NCBI GenBank assembly: GCA_021209875.1
Contig: JAGYVD010000001.1
Location: forward strand, 1,798,001 to 1,862,000
Source: Rosellinia necatrix
Lineage: Eukaryota > Ascomycota > Sordariomycetes > Xylariales > Xylariaceae
Length of the DNA: 64,000 nucleotides
Reading direction: 5' to 3'
Below the pieces are notes generated by a model, which saw only the letters and a list, made by a program, of their open reading frames with translations, did not search any database and was not told the DNA's origin. Below, in pieces: positions 11,038-21,365 of this stretch (the first letter of the stretch is position 1; each line of letters starts with the position of its first letter). The position numbers and the translations under genes were made by a program.

Positions 11038-12300
11038 CTAATGGCCATCAACGCCGCTGGTTCCGTTTGTCCCGTTTGCAGCCGATGCCTCCTGGACGGC
11101 CCTCTCTAGCGCCTGCTGCACGTCACGGACCAAGTCCTCGGGCTCCTCAATGCCGTTGCTTATGCGAATGAGGTCGTCGAAGACGCCGACGGCCTCCCGC
11201 TGCTCCTTTGGTATGCCGGCGTGTGTCATGGCGCTAGGGACCTCGACCAAGCTCTCGATGCCGCCTAAGCTCTCGGCGAGGGTGTAGATCTTGGTGAGCT
11301 GGCAGAAGCGCTCGGCCGCGACCCGGCCGCCCTTGATGCGGAAGGAAAGCATGCCGCCGCCCATGCCTTCGCGGTGCTGCCGTAACGCGATGGCGCGGTG
11401 GGGGTGAGAGTCCAGGCCGGGGTAATTGACGGCGATAACATGAGGACTCGCTTCCAGAGCCTGTGCTACTGCCACCGCATTGGTGGTGGACTGTCGAGCC
11501 CGAAGATGCAACGTCTTGAGGCCTCGGTGTGCCAACCAGGAATCAAATGCCGATGGTACCGCGCCACCAGCATTTAGCAAGAAAGCTAGTCTATCCCGTA
11601 AGTCTTCCGAGTTGCATGCAGCCACTCCCATGACCACGTCACTGTGGCCATTGATGTATTTGGTAACACTGTGCACGACTATATCGGCGCCATGGTCCAG
11701 CGGGTTCTGTACGTAAGGGCTCAGGAATGTGTTGTCGACCACGACAGCGACGCCCCGGGCGTGCGCCACGGTAGCGACGGCACGGATATCGACCAGCCTT
11801 AGCGTCGGGTTGCTGGGTGACTCAATCCAGATCAGCTTGGTGTCGTCTCTGATGTGCTCTGCAATGTCGACCTCGATCTGCGGGGTAAATGTGACCGTAA
11901 CACCATGCGCCTTAGCCACCCGAGTGAAATATCGGTGCGTTCCACCATAGACGTCGCTGACGCTGATCACATGAGAGCCCGATGCCAAGCTCTGGAGGAT
12001 GGTGGCCGTGGCGGCGCTGCCGCTACCGAACGCGACGGCGTATTTGGCATGCTCCAGCGCCGCGACGGCCTTTTCGAAATTATCTCGGTTCGGGTTCGAG
12101 CTTCGCGAGTACTCGTATTCGCCCACGGGCTTACCGACAGCAGTCTGCTTGAAAGTTGTGGACAGGGAGATGGGCTCAATGACAGCGCCAGTCGTGGGGT
12201 CATGGGGCGACCCAGCGTGGACGGCGAGCGTTCCGAAGCCGTGTACCGGAGTCGGCGCCCGTGGCGGGGTCTCAATGGACGAGTCGGTTGGGACAGGCAT
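11038..12300 (-). CDS. CYS3: Cystathionine gamma-lyase (PLP-dependent Cys/Met metabolism enzyme)
   Basis: A single-exon gene of 420 residues, counting from the ATG at 12300. An upstream in-frame ATG at 12390 would add 30 residues with no homology, so the internal start is preferred. The enzyme cleaves cystathionine to cysteine, 2-oxobutyrate and ammonia, the last step of reverse transsulfuration. Near-identity to yeast Cys3 is visible in HAGSPHDPTTGAVIEPISLS, EYEYSRSSNPNRDNFE and DVYGGTHRYF. The PLP-lysine motif is SVTKYINGHSD, with the Schiff-base Lys at about 214, and the C-terminal LAESLGGIESLVEVP block is present. These block choices favour gamma-lyase over cystathionine beta-lyase or gamma-synthase. 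The last about 20 residues are Ala/Gly/Asn/Thr-rich and not conserved. The protein is expected in the cytosol as a homotetramer. Confidence 0.95.
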   Translation of the reverse strand: MPVPTDSSIETPPRAPTPVHGFGTLAVHAGSPHDPTTGAVIEPISLSTTFKQTAVGKPVGEYEYSRSSNPNRDNFEKAVAALEHAKYAVAFGSGSAATATILQSLASGSHVISVSDVYGGTHRYFTRVAKAHGVTVTFTPQIEVDIAEHIRDDTKLIWIESPSNPTLRLVDIRAVATVAHARGVAVVVDNTFLSPYVQNPLDHGADIVVHSVTKYINGHSDVVMGVAACNSEDLRDRLAFLLNAGGAVPSAFDSWLAHRGLKTLHLRARQSTTNAVAVAQALEASPHVIAVNYPGLDSHPHRAIALRQHREGMGGGMLSFRIKGGRVAAERFCQLTKIYTLAESLGGIESLVEVPSAMTHAGIPKEQREAVGVFDDLIRISNGIEEPEDLVRDVQQALERAVQEASAANGTNGTSGVDGH

Positions 12301-14060
12301 GATTGCACACGCCGAGAGGATCAATTGGCGAGGCCGGACAAGGGTCGATGTGCCTAGGTATGTACACGTATACGTGTACGCTACTAGCAAGAGATTGGGA
12401 TGCCCACTTGACCGTGTACTTGTAGAATATCGATTTGGAGACTATCGGACTTGATGTAGCGTATGCTGTCCAGCGTCGAGGCCGTCGCGAGAAGTAAGTA
12501 CTGTAAGTAGGTACTTTATGTAGGGGGGTCGGGGGTCAGGCGAAAAAAAGTCGTAGCTGAGGGGGGCGGGCTGGCTGGGGAGGATGGACTGATGGCTGAG
12601 AAGACCGGCGGAGGGAGGGATTGAAATACTCAGCGCCCTTGGACACTTAAGTAAATATTACGCGAGGATCACCAGGGCGAACAAGACGGAAATTACCAAG
12701 CAGCCGGCGTGGAACAAAAGATGGAACGGACAAGAACAGCAAGTCTGTTTTGTCATCAACCTTTTTTTTTTTTTTTTTTCCCCTTCTCAGATTATTACGG
12801 GTGCGTGCCCTTCTGACGCTAAGCATCGTTCGGCAATTGCGTCATATCTAAGTATATGAGAACATCAGAGTACGTATTACCATGGCATCAACTAGGCAAG
12901 ACATTAAACTTGGATACTGTGAATTTTCGATTATCACCGCTACCTAGAGTTTTGTTCCAACCTGCGAAGTACATCGTGTACCTAGCCTAGGTTTTTCATC
13001 GGGTATCCAGCCAACAAAAGGTAGCTAAAGTAGTACATCCAGGCGCAGCCAATCTAAGGTAGCTGAGGACCCCTCCTTGCCCCTCCAACGCTCTCTCGGA
13101 TGCTTATCAATTTACATCGATCTTCCCCGGTTCCCGCTGCCCAGGTGTCGACCCTGGCTGCATTAGTGCGCTTTTAATAGGTCACTCACCTAGCCGTTGA
13201 TGCCCGCTGCTTTCCGCAAATAGCAGGTTGCCTGTTCACCTGTTGCTGCTGCTGCATCCTCGTCTCAGACTCGTCCGTACCTGAGTGATCCTCGGGCAGG
13301 GGCGCCGCACCGGCGGGGGTGTCGAATGTAACCTCATTAGTATAGCCGATAGTGTACACAGTTGTCACTTATTTTCCTCTTTTTACACCTTCTCCTTCGT
13401 TCATCTCATACTTCTCACCGATGACATTCAACGCCCAGAGCCGCTATCTATTTGGTTGCGGGGGACCACCCGGACTAGACTCAGCTCTACCAGGACATAA
13501 TATTTACAGTGCATCAATCTTTTTTTTTTTTTTTTTTTTCCTCTTACCCACGAGCTAGGCACTGATCTACCCCAACAAACCTTTCCGCGTCACATGTCCC
13601 CGCGTGCTACGTCCGCGTGAGTATGCAGCTAGTGCGCACAATGAATAATGATACGACCATTCAACTTTGAACTGCCATAACGGGAAATCGAAACTGAACT
13701 TAAGTAGGCAAGAACGCGTAGTAAAAATAGGCTTAGACTCTAGACCACCGAAATCCCTCAACGCCTCTGATCCGTGTTGTCATTAGGGTTACGCTCGCAA
13801 AGGGCATGAACATAGCCCGTTACCTAAGTGTCACCCAAACACGGTGCTTCCGGCCGGTTTCCGTGGTAGCCAAGGCACACCGTGCCGGTGAGTTTATCGG
13901 CGAGTAAGAAGTCCATCCTGCGTAACGCCCGTCTTCTGCGGTTAACAACGTGTGATCAATTTGTGTCGCACACCTCACCACCCCATGATCTCTTCTGCGA
14001 AAAGACTGACGTGGCTACCAAGGCATTTCATATGGATAGATACCGCCCGGGATCACCATC
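12301..14060. other. Intergenic: CYS3 promoter and AA9 3' flank
   Basis: The CYS3 5' flank contains an 18-nt poly-T run (12762-12779). Further on is a 20-nt poly-T run (13520-13539). A TGCGTCAT sequence near 12838 resembles half of a bZIP (GCN4/CPC1-type) site, which is weak evidence. Open frames here lack ATG starts or splice support. No gene is seen. Confidence 0.5.
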
Positions 14061-15278
14061 TCAGGCGTTCACCGGGCGCGGGATGTTTCCTAGGAGTTCC
14101 GGCTCCTTCACTGTCAACTTCTTGCCTTTGTTCGGCGGCCCTCGGAAATTGCCACTGCCGCAAGCATCCTGAATCCCATTGCACTTCCCCTCCCAGGCAG
14201 TACAGCCGGCGTCTCCCGTCGGTGGCGCAGTATCGTAGCACCTTCCGGCTTGCTTCCAGCAGCTCTCCGAAGATGCCCAGCAGCCGTTCTCATCCTTGTA
14301 ATCTGGAACCTCGAAGCCAATCCAATTGGCGTTCTTAACTATGTAGTTGGAGGGGATTACGCCCTGCGTCTGCTTCGGCACCGATGGGCCGGTAGTATCA
14401 AACTTGCTGTTCTTCGGCGGCGGGACGGCGAAGACCTTGGGCCCGGGTAACACGTACGGAAAAGAGGGGGCGTAGATGTTGAAGGTGAGGCCGGCGTCGT
14501 TGGCGTGTACGTGCCCTGGAATGCTCACCTTGCGATCAGCAGGCACTTGGAGGGCCGCCGTATTGCTGCTCTGCACGAACACCTGCGCACATCCGACGTA
14601 GAACTGCGGGTCGCCTTTGTCAGCCTCGTGGAGGGCGAGTAGCTCCGGACGGAAAACCCAGTAGCCCGCCGGTAGGCCTTCGGGTATCTCGAATGAAAGC
14701 AAGCCTTTGTTGTCAATGAGCTTTTCGGTACACCACTTCTTCGTAATGGCGTCGTATCCCTCGTGCCATAGCTTGATCCAACCCGGCCCAGCAACCTCAT
14801 CGTTGGCCACGTCGTGCACCTGCTTCGCGTAAACGGCGCATGGCCCTGTGCAACCCCCAGTCAGCACGCTCCACCTTATTTGAGGAGGTATGGGAGACTC
14901 ATCCTACCTTTATGGGACTTATCAATAGCACCAGGCTGTTCGGCGTCGGCCCATTCCCGAAACTGGAATGTGAGTTTTCCGCCTGCTGGGGCAGGGCAGG
15001 TAAAAGCGACTGCTTGTTGGCCGTCAACCCCTTCTAAATATTAGCATGCTGCCCCCCAATAGTTTCCCAAATTTTGGCTGCTTACCACAGGCCATATCAT
15101 TGCTATAAATGCTCTGGATTGGGTTGGTGCATTGCCCAGGGTCCAGAGGCATGCGCACACAAGTGCCCTCGCCCTGTCTAATATCGTCGATAAACAATGT
15201 TGTCATGACGGTGTGGGCGCTCGCGAAGGCGGCGAGGCTGGCCACCAAGGCCGAAACGACTGAAAAATGCTGTCTCAT
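14061..15278 (-). CDS. AA9 lytic polysaccharide monooxygenase (formerly GH61) with Cys-rich C-terminal module
   Basis: The spliced model has three exons (15278-15086, 15033-14908, 14845-14061) and 367 residues. A signal peptide of 21 residues ends ASA before His22, which becomes the N-terminal His of the copper histidine brace. The second brace His is H105 in DKSHKGPCAVYAKQV, and the axial Tyr is Y189 in PQFYVGCAQ. Such copper enzymes oxidatively cleave cellulose or hemicellulose outside the cell. After the catalytic domain comes a linker (about 240-290) and then a Cys/Trp-rich module (CW-x5-CW ... APPTG ... NFRGPPNKG), instead of a CBM1. This module recurs in a subset of Sordariomycete AA9s, and I believe it is CAZy's X283 (from memory). 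Introns of 52 and 62 bp have good branch sites. The family call is firm, substrate and regioselectivity are unknown. Confidence 0.94.
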
Positions 15279-17178
15279 CTTGCGATGCGTATTTACGGCG
15301 CGTTTGAACGATGGGCAGCTGGCGAGGGGCGTATAATAAAAAAGAATGACGTAGCTCAATATCTGGGCATAGAAAGTCGCGCGGGAGTTCGGATTCCTAC
15401 CGGCGATGAAATGAAGGACTGAAGAATATAGATAAAAGCTTCACGGAAGCTACTTAAATGAGTGGATGCTTTCACAAGGAAGCGGGACAAATGTGGTTGC
15501 CGAAGACCGTGGTGAATATAATGAAGAGGATTGAATATCCATGATGTAGAAAGGGACAACGAGGGTTGGATAATGCCTTCTTATACATTTACACAACACA
15601 CAAACAGGGAGGCAAGTTCGCGTAGAAATTATGGCAAGATGCACAGACGTCTGTGAAGAGACAAAAAAAAAAAGGTCCGTGTATTAGGAGAAGCTATACG
15701 CTAGAGCGCCAGTAACTTCCATGCTGTACTGGAGTACAACACAACAGAATATCACCATCGTCTTCTTGCTTAGCTTCCGACAGTCATAAACCCAGCCTCA
15801 TGCAACAGCTGCGATCCAGATTCCAACGCCGAGCGGGTCCAATGATTCTACCTACCTGGCCCCCCTATGTACCTGGACGCCTCCCGAGGGTGATGAGACG
15901 AACCTTCTCCAATGAGAGGCTGCATCGTGGGGTAGATGATGTGGTAAGAGCCCGGACCCGAGGGTTTCATTGGTGAAAGCTATGATCAACTTTTCTACGT
16001 GTTACCGAGTAGGCGACGCCAGATGCGCAGGTGCCTACCCCTTACATTTGTAGTCAAAATGAAGTATCACATCCGTAGTTTTGAGTGGATGTCGAATATA
16101 ACTTCAAACAAGCTTATCACAACTAATTTATTCAGTGTCACACACAGTGATCAAAGAGGGTGAAATAGGGTCCTTTTTAAGTTCCCCTCAGCTTTGCAGC
16201 ATGCGATTTACACAACCTATCACACGGCTCATTAGGTATTATATTTTATGTACCGACGTCAAACATTCGAGACGGCAACTACTAACTATGTGGAATAACA
16301 TGCGATCTGAGCCAGCATATAATCTTCCACTTATTTTGAACCATTAGATCGCGTGGCGATGCTCCCCAAGACACAACATCCGGATATTAATCTCTAGGTA
16401 CCTATGGGCTGCCCCGGGTCTCGTAACGACCCGATTGTCGGATGCGGGCATCCAAATGAGACTGAATGGCGATGCTTCGGTTGGTGCAAATCGAGGTTCA
16501 ACAAAACTACTAATACAACATCCGTCGCTTGTGTGTAGGGGGAATGTTTAAGGAACCGAAACCAGGATTGTGATAGGCTTTCCCTACCACTACATAGAGC
16601 GCTTTAAGCCCGCCGGGATGGGTATCCCGGCGATGTGACAACTCTGACTTGCGAGATGACCAGCACTAAAGGGAGATCGATAGCAGCGGCGGTTTGTGCA
16701 ACGAATATTACACAAACCTGTTATTAGCCAGAGTATCCCGCAGCTGAGGGAAGGTAGGGGCGCGTGCATGTCTACCAACTACTTTTGACCCCATCATCTG
16801 AATAACATCATATCCAACCTAGAGGCGAGCAGTCCCTAGTAGAATGAGACTGACGGTTTTTGAACAGTGGCACAACGTCACCTTCGCATCAAAAGTCCTG
16901 TAATTTATCTAAAAGAGAGCGGAGACGGGTTTCGATTAGGTCGTTCAAGGAAGGGTCTCTCACCCACTCTCTTCCAAACTCCGGCTCGCCTACCCCCTTG
17001 CCCGCCCGTTAAGAATACATCTATGCCAAGAGGACCCTATGATCCTTCCAGTACGCCTTTTTCGCTGTTGTATTTTCACATGATTTTATTGTTGTACAGA
17101 TGTAGGATTATGGTACATTGTGCAGTCTTCTCTCGTAAATTCGTTGTCTAAAGGCCGCACGGACCGAGTAGGCGTCAC
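15279..17178. other. Intergenic: AA9 promoter and Hsp10 3' flank
   Basis: About 1.9 kb without a supportable gene. It contains a short poly-A (about 15662-15673) and AT-rich sequence around 16060-16330. The open frames are short and unlike known proteins. I see no repeat family or transposon ends. Confidence 0.55.
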
Positions 17179-17875
17179 TCATTCATTGATCTTAGCCAGG
17201 ATCCTGGTGTTGTGTATGTTAGTTAGATGTGGGGAGGGGGTATCATGAACCCAGAGGAGCAGTTCTATTATCCTTGATTATAGCGATCAAGAGGGAAACT
17301 TACTCGCTGTCGCGGAAGAGATGGTACTCGTCATCGCCGACTTTGACAGGGGAGCCGCCGAACTATATCATGTAACGTTAGCTAGCACTTTTAACTCGGA
17401 TCTCCCACCATGATCTGTGATTTATCTGCATGCGATCGATCCAATTTCTCTCCAAACCGCCCCGACAATGTTCATTTTAGTTAGGCTTACCTGGGGAATC
17501 AGCACGCGGTCTCCCTGAGTGACGCCCATAGGCACGCGCTTGCCATCCTTGCTCAGGGCACCGGGGCCAACAGCAAGAACCTTGGCCTCGTTGAGTTCTT
17601 TGACGCTAGACTCGGGTAGGAAGATACCGCCGGCAGTCTTGGTCTCGGCCTTGATGCGCTGAACCAAGACACGGTCCAGTAGGGGAACGAGGGACTTGAT
17701 GGATCGGATTGAAGTAGCCTATGTTGTCAAGAAAGCCCAAGTTAGCTAATGTCTAGATACTCTGAGATGAGATAGCCAGGGATTGAAGTTTGCCCTGGCT
17801 CACCTAACGCCACTCGTTTGGGATTTGACCCATACTCGACATGGCCAGATAGGTAATGTAACGCCGACTCACCAT
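17179..17875 (-). CDS. hsp10: Mitochondrial 10 kDa chaperonin (Hsp10, GroES homologue)
   Basis: Four exons: 17875-17873, 17718-17491, 17362-17304 and 17203-17179. They encode 104 residues, the standard family length. The first coding exon is the ATG codon alone, followed by a 154-bp intron. The next exon opens with ATSIRSIKSLVPLLDRVLVQ, and the ending EYHLFRDSEILAKINE is almost invariant in fungi. The mobile-loop region (ETKTAGGIFLPES) that docks onto Hsp60 is intact. The protein forms the heptameric lid of the Hsp60 folding chamber in the mitochondrial matrix. A heat-shock-element-like inverted repeat lies about 140 bp upstream (18009-18018). A gene caller that requires longer exons would mis-start this gene at the internal Val/Met region. 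Confidence 0.95.
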
Positions 17876-18706
17876 TTTGATTGTCTATGGGGGGGAGATT
17901 ATGGGCGCTGAGGGGGTGAGGGGAGACCGATGATTTTTTTTAATGGGGGAATAAGAAGAAGCTGAAGCTATCGCGAAGAAAGAGTTGTAGATATCTTAGG
18001 AAAGCTTTAGAAGCTTCAATGCGCTGGGTCCAGACTTTTTTTCGATGCCGTAGTTTTTCCGACCGGGTTGGCTTTGGCGGCAATTGTCCGATCCAAGTCC
18101 CTGGAACCACCTTTCTTCGATTACCTAGTGGCGAGGGACCGAGCGCCGATCAAGCTCCGTCTACCTAGGTACTTCGGTAGGTGCCTATATAAGTACCTAC
18201 CTACCTGCCCAGGTATAACTAGGTAGTATTCTTTACACAGTAGGCAACATGCAACATTGGACCTAACCCATCCTTTATACAACTACAATGCAACCACAAT
18301 ACACACAATGGTCAACAAATAACCTGGGGTGCATAAATGGTCAACAAGCATTTTATCAGCACCAGTGACACCGCACGGAGTCGAGTTGGATGGACGTTTT
18401 GAAATCTCAGCCCAAGCTGGGTGATGGTAACTTATGTCTACCTAGTTATAAATAATGCCAAGAGATACCGATATCCAGACAACCCCTTGATCTATACCTG
18501 TATAAACAATCCTCTGATTGACTGCATCGCTCTGTGTTGCGTCTAGGGCGCGCACAAGCGCTATAATGACGGCGCTTCGCCGGCCTACAGAACACCCCCC
18601 TCTCTCCATGTAAAAATACATAACCGAGCAATTGAATCCCTGAATAACATCCGTGCAGTCTTCGGATGGGCCTAAACTTCCGCCCCCTCTCCCCCTATTA
18701 CCAACG
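17876..18706. other. Intergenic: Hsp10 promoter and kinase 3' flank
   Basis: Holds the heat-shock-element-like site (18009-18018), then a cluster of the dispersed CCTACCTAGGTA-type motif at about 18158-18226, then AT-rich sequence. No gene is seen. Confidence 0.55.
18009..18018. promoter_or_regulatory. Putative heat-shock element upstream of hsp10
   Basis: The sequence aGAAgcTTCa is a head-to-head pair of nGAAn units about 135-145 bp upstream of the hsp10 ATG, with a further GAA just before it (gGAAa at about 17999-18003). Further GAA repeats lie at about 17954-17980. Heat-shock factor binding is expected for this gene in fungi, but the match is a two-unit core only. Confidence 0.4.
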
Positions 18707-21365
18707 CTACTTAGAAGGGGGAGGTGCGGGAGGTTCGAGAATATGTGTGTGATCCTCGGCCTTCTCGATGAGTGCAGGACCAACCTGCCTACATATGACT
18801 GTGTCCGACACCCAGGGCTCATCAAGGATTTCGGCCATGGTAGCCCGTCTCTTGGGATCAATGATCAGCATCCGGCCAATGATATGTCTACACTCCCTAG
18901 GAAGTAGCCGTAAGAGTCGCCACGGGCCTCGAATCACTTCTTTGCGATCCGCATCTTTGGGATCAGCCCTAGATGAAGTGGGTGACTCCGCTTTACTTTG
19001 TTTCGGGCTCTTCAGCGGCTCCTCAGCGATGATATCCCGTGCGGGGGTTTCCGCGAGGTCATTTGTAGACCGTGACGGGAGAACCAGCTGCTTCGGGTCA
19101 TGGCCGGGCGTTGGTGGCGACGCAAAGAGTCTATAAGAATTGTCGGTCAACCGTGGTAGCTTCCACGGAAATCTTCGCAATGACATGCAGCAAAAGATAA
19201 TGGCCAAAGACCAAATATCCACAGTCTGCGGATCATATTTGCGTTCGTCATAGACCTCGGGGGCCAGATAGGGATCCGAACCAACAATACCTAGTTTGGT
19301 TGTTAGAGCATCCACAAATGCAGGATGGGACGTGACTTACCGCTGGCAAGGACTATCTCGCTCTCAAAGGGGTATTTGAATACATGCGCGCTGCCGAAAT
19401 CGATGATTTTCATAATCCCATGTTCGCTGACAACGACATTGTCTAGTTTGAGATCGCGGTGAGAGAGACCCGAGCCATGCAGGTATGTTACGCCGCTAAG
19501 AATTTGTAGGAAACAACAGTTTACCTCGGCCTTGCTCATCTTTCCGGTCATCACTATAGCGAATAGATCGAATGGGGCGTATTCCATGACTTCGTACCAT
19601 TTTCCTTTCTCCTGGACAATGTCCAGTGTCTCGATTATGTTGCCGTGATGGAGAGCGGATCCAAAGCAAAACTCGGCAGTCAGCTTTTTAGTGTATTCTT
19701 TTTCGGTCTCGTAAGAATGTCGGGGTCTGAATTCTTTCACGGCGAAGACCGTATTATCTTCACTTCTCTTCATAAGTTTCACAGAGCCACCAGCGCCAGA
19801 CCCAAGAACCCGACCTATTTTACCGTACTTTGAAGAAAGACCATGGTCGTCAGCAAAGGGAAGGTGATTCGAACGTAGCCCCGATGCCCCCGACGAGGAT
19901 GCGGCCGGTGATTGATGCCCTTTCTTCGGTTTATGACTTCCACCCATTTTGAAAAACCTTCTTAAATCGGACATAGAACTCTGGTGAGTGTGATGCCCAC
20001 TGGAACTAGTTCCCGTAGTTGAAAGATCGCCAGATTTATTTCGCGCATTCAGTAAGCCAGAATGACGCTTGTCGGATTTGTCAGATTGGCGCAAACTTGT
20101 GGCGGATGCTGTGGGGGAGTGTTTCCTCCTAGAGAAGACAAATCTTTGATCTATGTTCGTGGCATTCTTGATTTGTACCGGCCGTTTGCTAGCCGCATAG
20201 GGGTCGTTGGCATCTCCTTGAGGGGTGAAAGGTCGGGTATAAAACTGAGAGGCAGCATTCCTCGACGGGCTTGATTCTCTGGATACGGGGAGCGATTGGC
20301 CGCCCATCCCAATACCAAACATTCCCTTCCTGTGCGACCGAGAGCTGGTTCGGTCGTCAACGACTGTTGTTCTCTGGGAAAGATTATCTGAAGATGCCGG
20401 TCGATGCGGCAAACTCAATCGGGATGACGGCCGCGAATCTTGGCTTGAGTCTTGTGGGGTAACCTCGTGTGATGGAAAGCTACCATCCGAGCCGCCCGGC
20501 CGGAAGGTTCTGCTACTGGCATATTCAACCGAGGTACCAGCGGGTGTTAAGGGAGGTGTGAGACCTGAGCTGTTAGGACCGAAGTGCGGCGACCGAGGCG
20601 CCATGGGGCTATGGCTATGCTGGGGCGTTGCGCTCGGCGTGGTATCGTTTGAGGGTATCTAATAATAATAATAATAGTTAACCATAAGCGATTCTTCCGA
20701 ATGATTCTGGTGAGGTGAAACCCCCGAGGACGACTATCGAGCTTTCTGGCTGCCCGATAGGAATATGGTAATGAATTATGACGAATAGCTCGGGGACCAT
20801 TAAGTGCGCAATTTTTAGAACCAAGGTGAACAAGGTGAACAAGGTGAACAAGGAGAATCCCCTTCCACATGCAATCCATATAAAATAAAACAGACAAGGC
20901 AAGCGAATCTCGTGGGGGCACTCTGTCAGACAGAACAAACGACATACCCTAGAAGGTGGAAGTGAGACTGGCTGAAACGCGTAGATCTGAGCGCGTTGTT
21001 CTTGAAGATGAGTTGCATTCAAGCAGTCCGTTAGAGCCTGGATCTGCGCCGGTGTTGCAGAGGAATCATTGCGCGGCCTGTCCACGGCAGGCGGGTCGAT
21101 TTCGTCTACGTTGCTCGCGAATCGTACAGCATGCGCGCGCTCAGGAGGCGGATTGGGGACATCGTGGGAGAAGCCTAGCAACAGCAACAGCGGCAGCGGG
21201 TTAGCTAGGCATAAGGCAAGGGGTGTTGGGCAACGGTAAGACGTCAGAGAGAATGCAAGGGCGGGGTTGGAGAACAAAGATGCTCTGCCATTGCTCGCAT
21301 TTCGTACCTTGCAGCAAGTCGTCGGGTTTGGCAGAGCTTTTGGCCCCCTCGCCTGGTGTCGCCAT
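18707..21365 (-). CDS. HAL4/SAT4-type (Npr/Hal5 family) serine/threonine protein kinase
   Basis: Four exons: 21365-21308, 21174-20948, 20658-19341 and 19290-18707. They encode 728 residues, and all junction phases agree. The N-terminus ([16 protein letters not shown]..., then the block [12 protein letters not shown] and [10 protein letters not shown]) is shared by fungal HAL4/SAT4-like kinases, so the gene starts at 21365 and not at the internal ATG at 20604. The Ser-rich middle (about 100-360) is probably phospho-regulated. Kinase core: glycine loop [14 protein letters not shown]-type Lys403 (FAVKEF), HRD Asp497 (SHRDLKLDN), DFG Asp515 and YLAPE. In yeast, relatives (Sat4/Hal4, Hal5) stabilise plasma-membrane potassium and nutrient transporters, so a similar role is inferred here. 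The 289-bp second intron contains three copies of a 9-bp repeat. Confidence 0.93.
20821..20852. repeat. 9-bp tandem repeat inside a kinase intron
   Basis: Three copies of AAGGTGAAC plus a partial copy lie within the second intron of the HAL4-type kinase gene. The intron is otherwise unusually long (289 bp) for this window. Confidence 0.8.

Noticed and set aside
12301..12390. 30-residue N-terminal extension of cystathionine gamma-lyase
   Set aside because: The family begins near the internal ATG at 12300. The extension is low quality and would not form a convincing targeting sequence.
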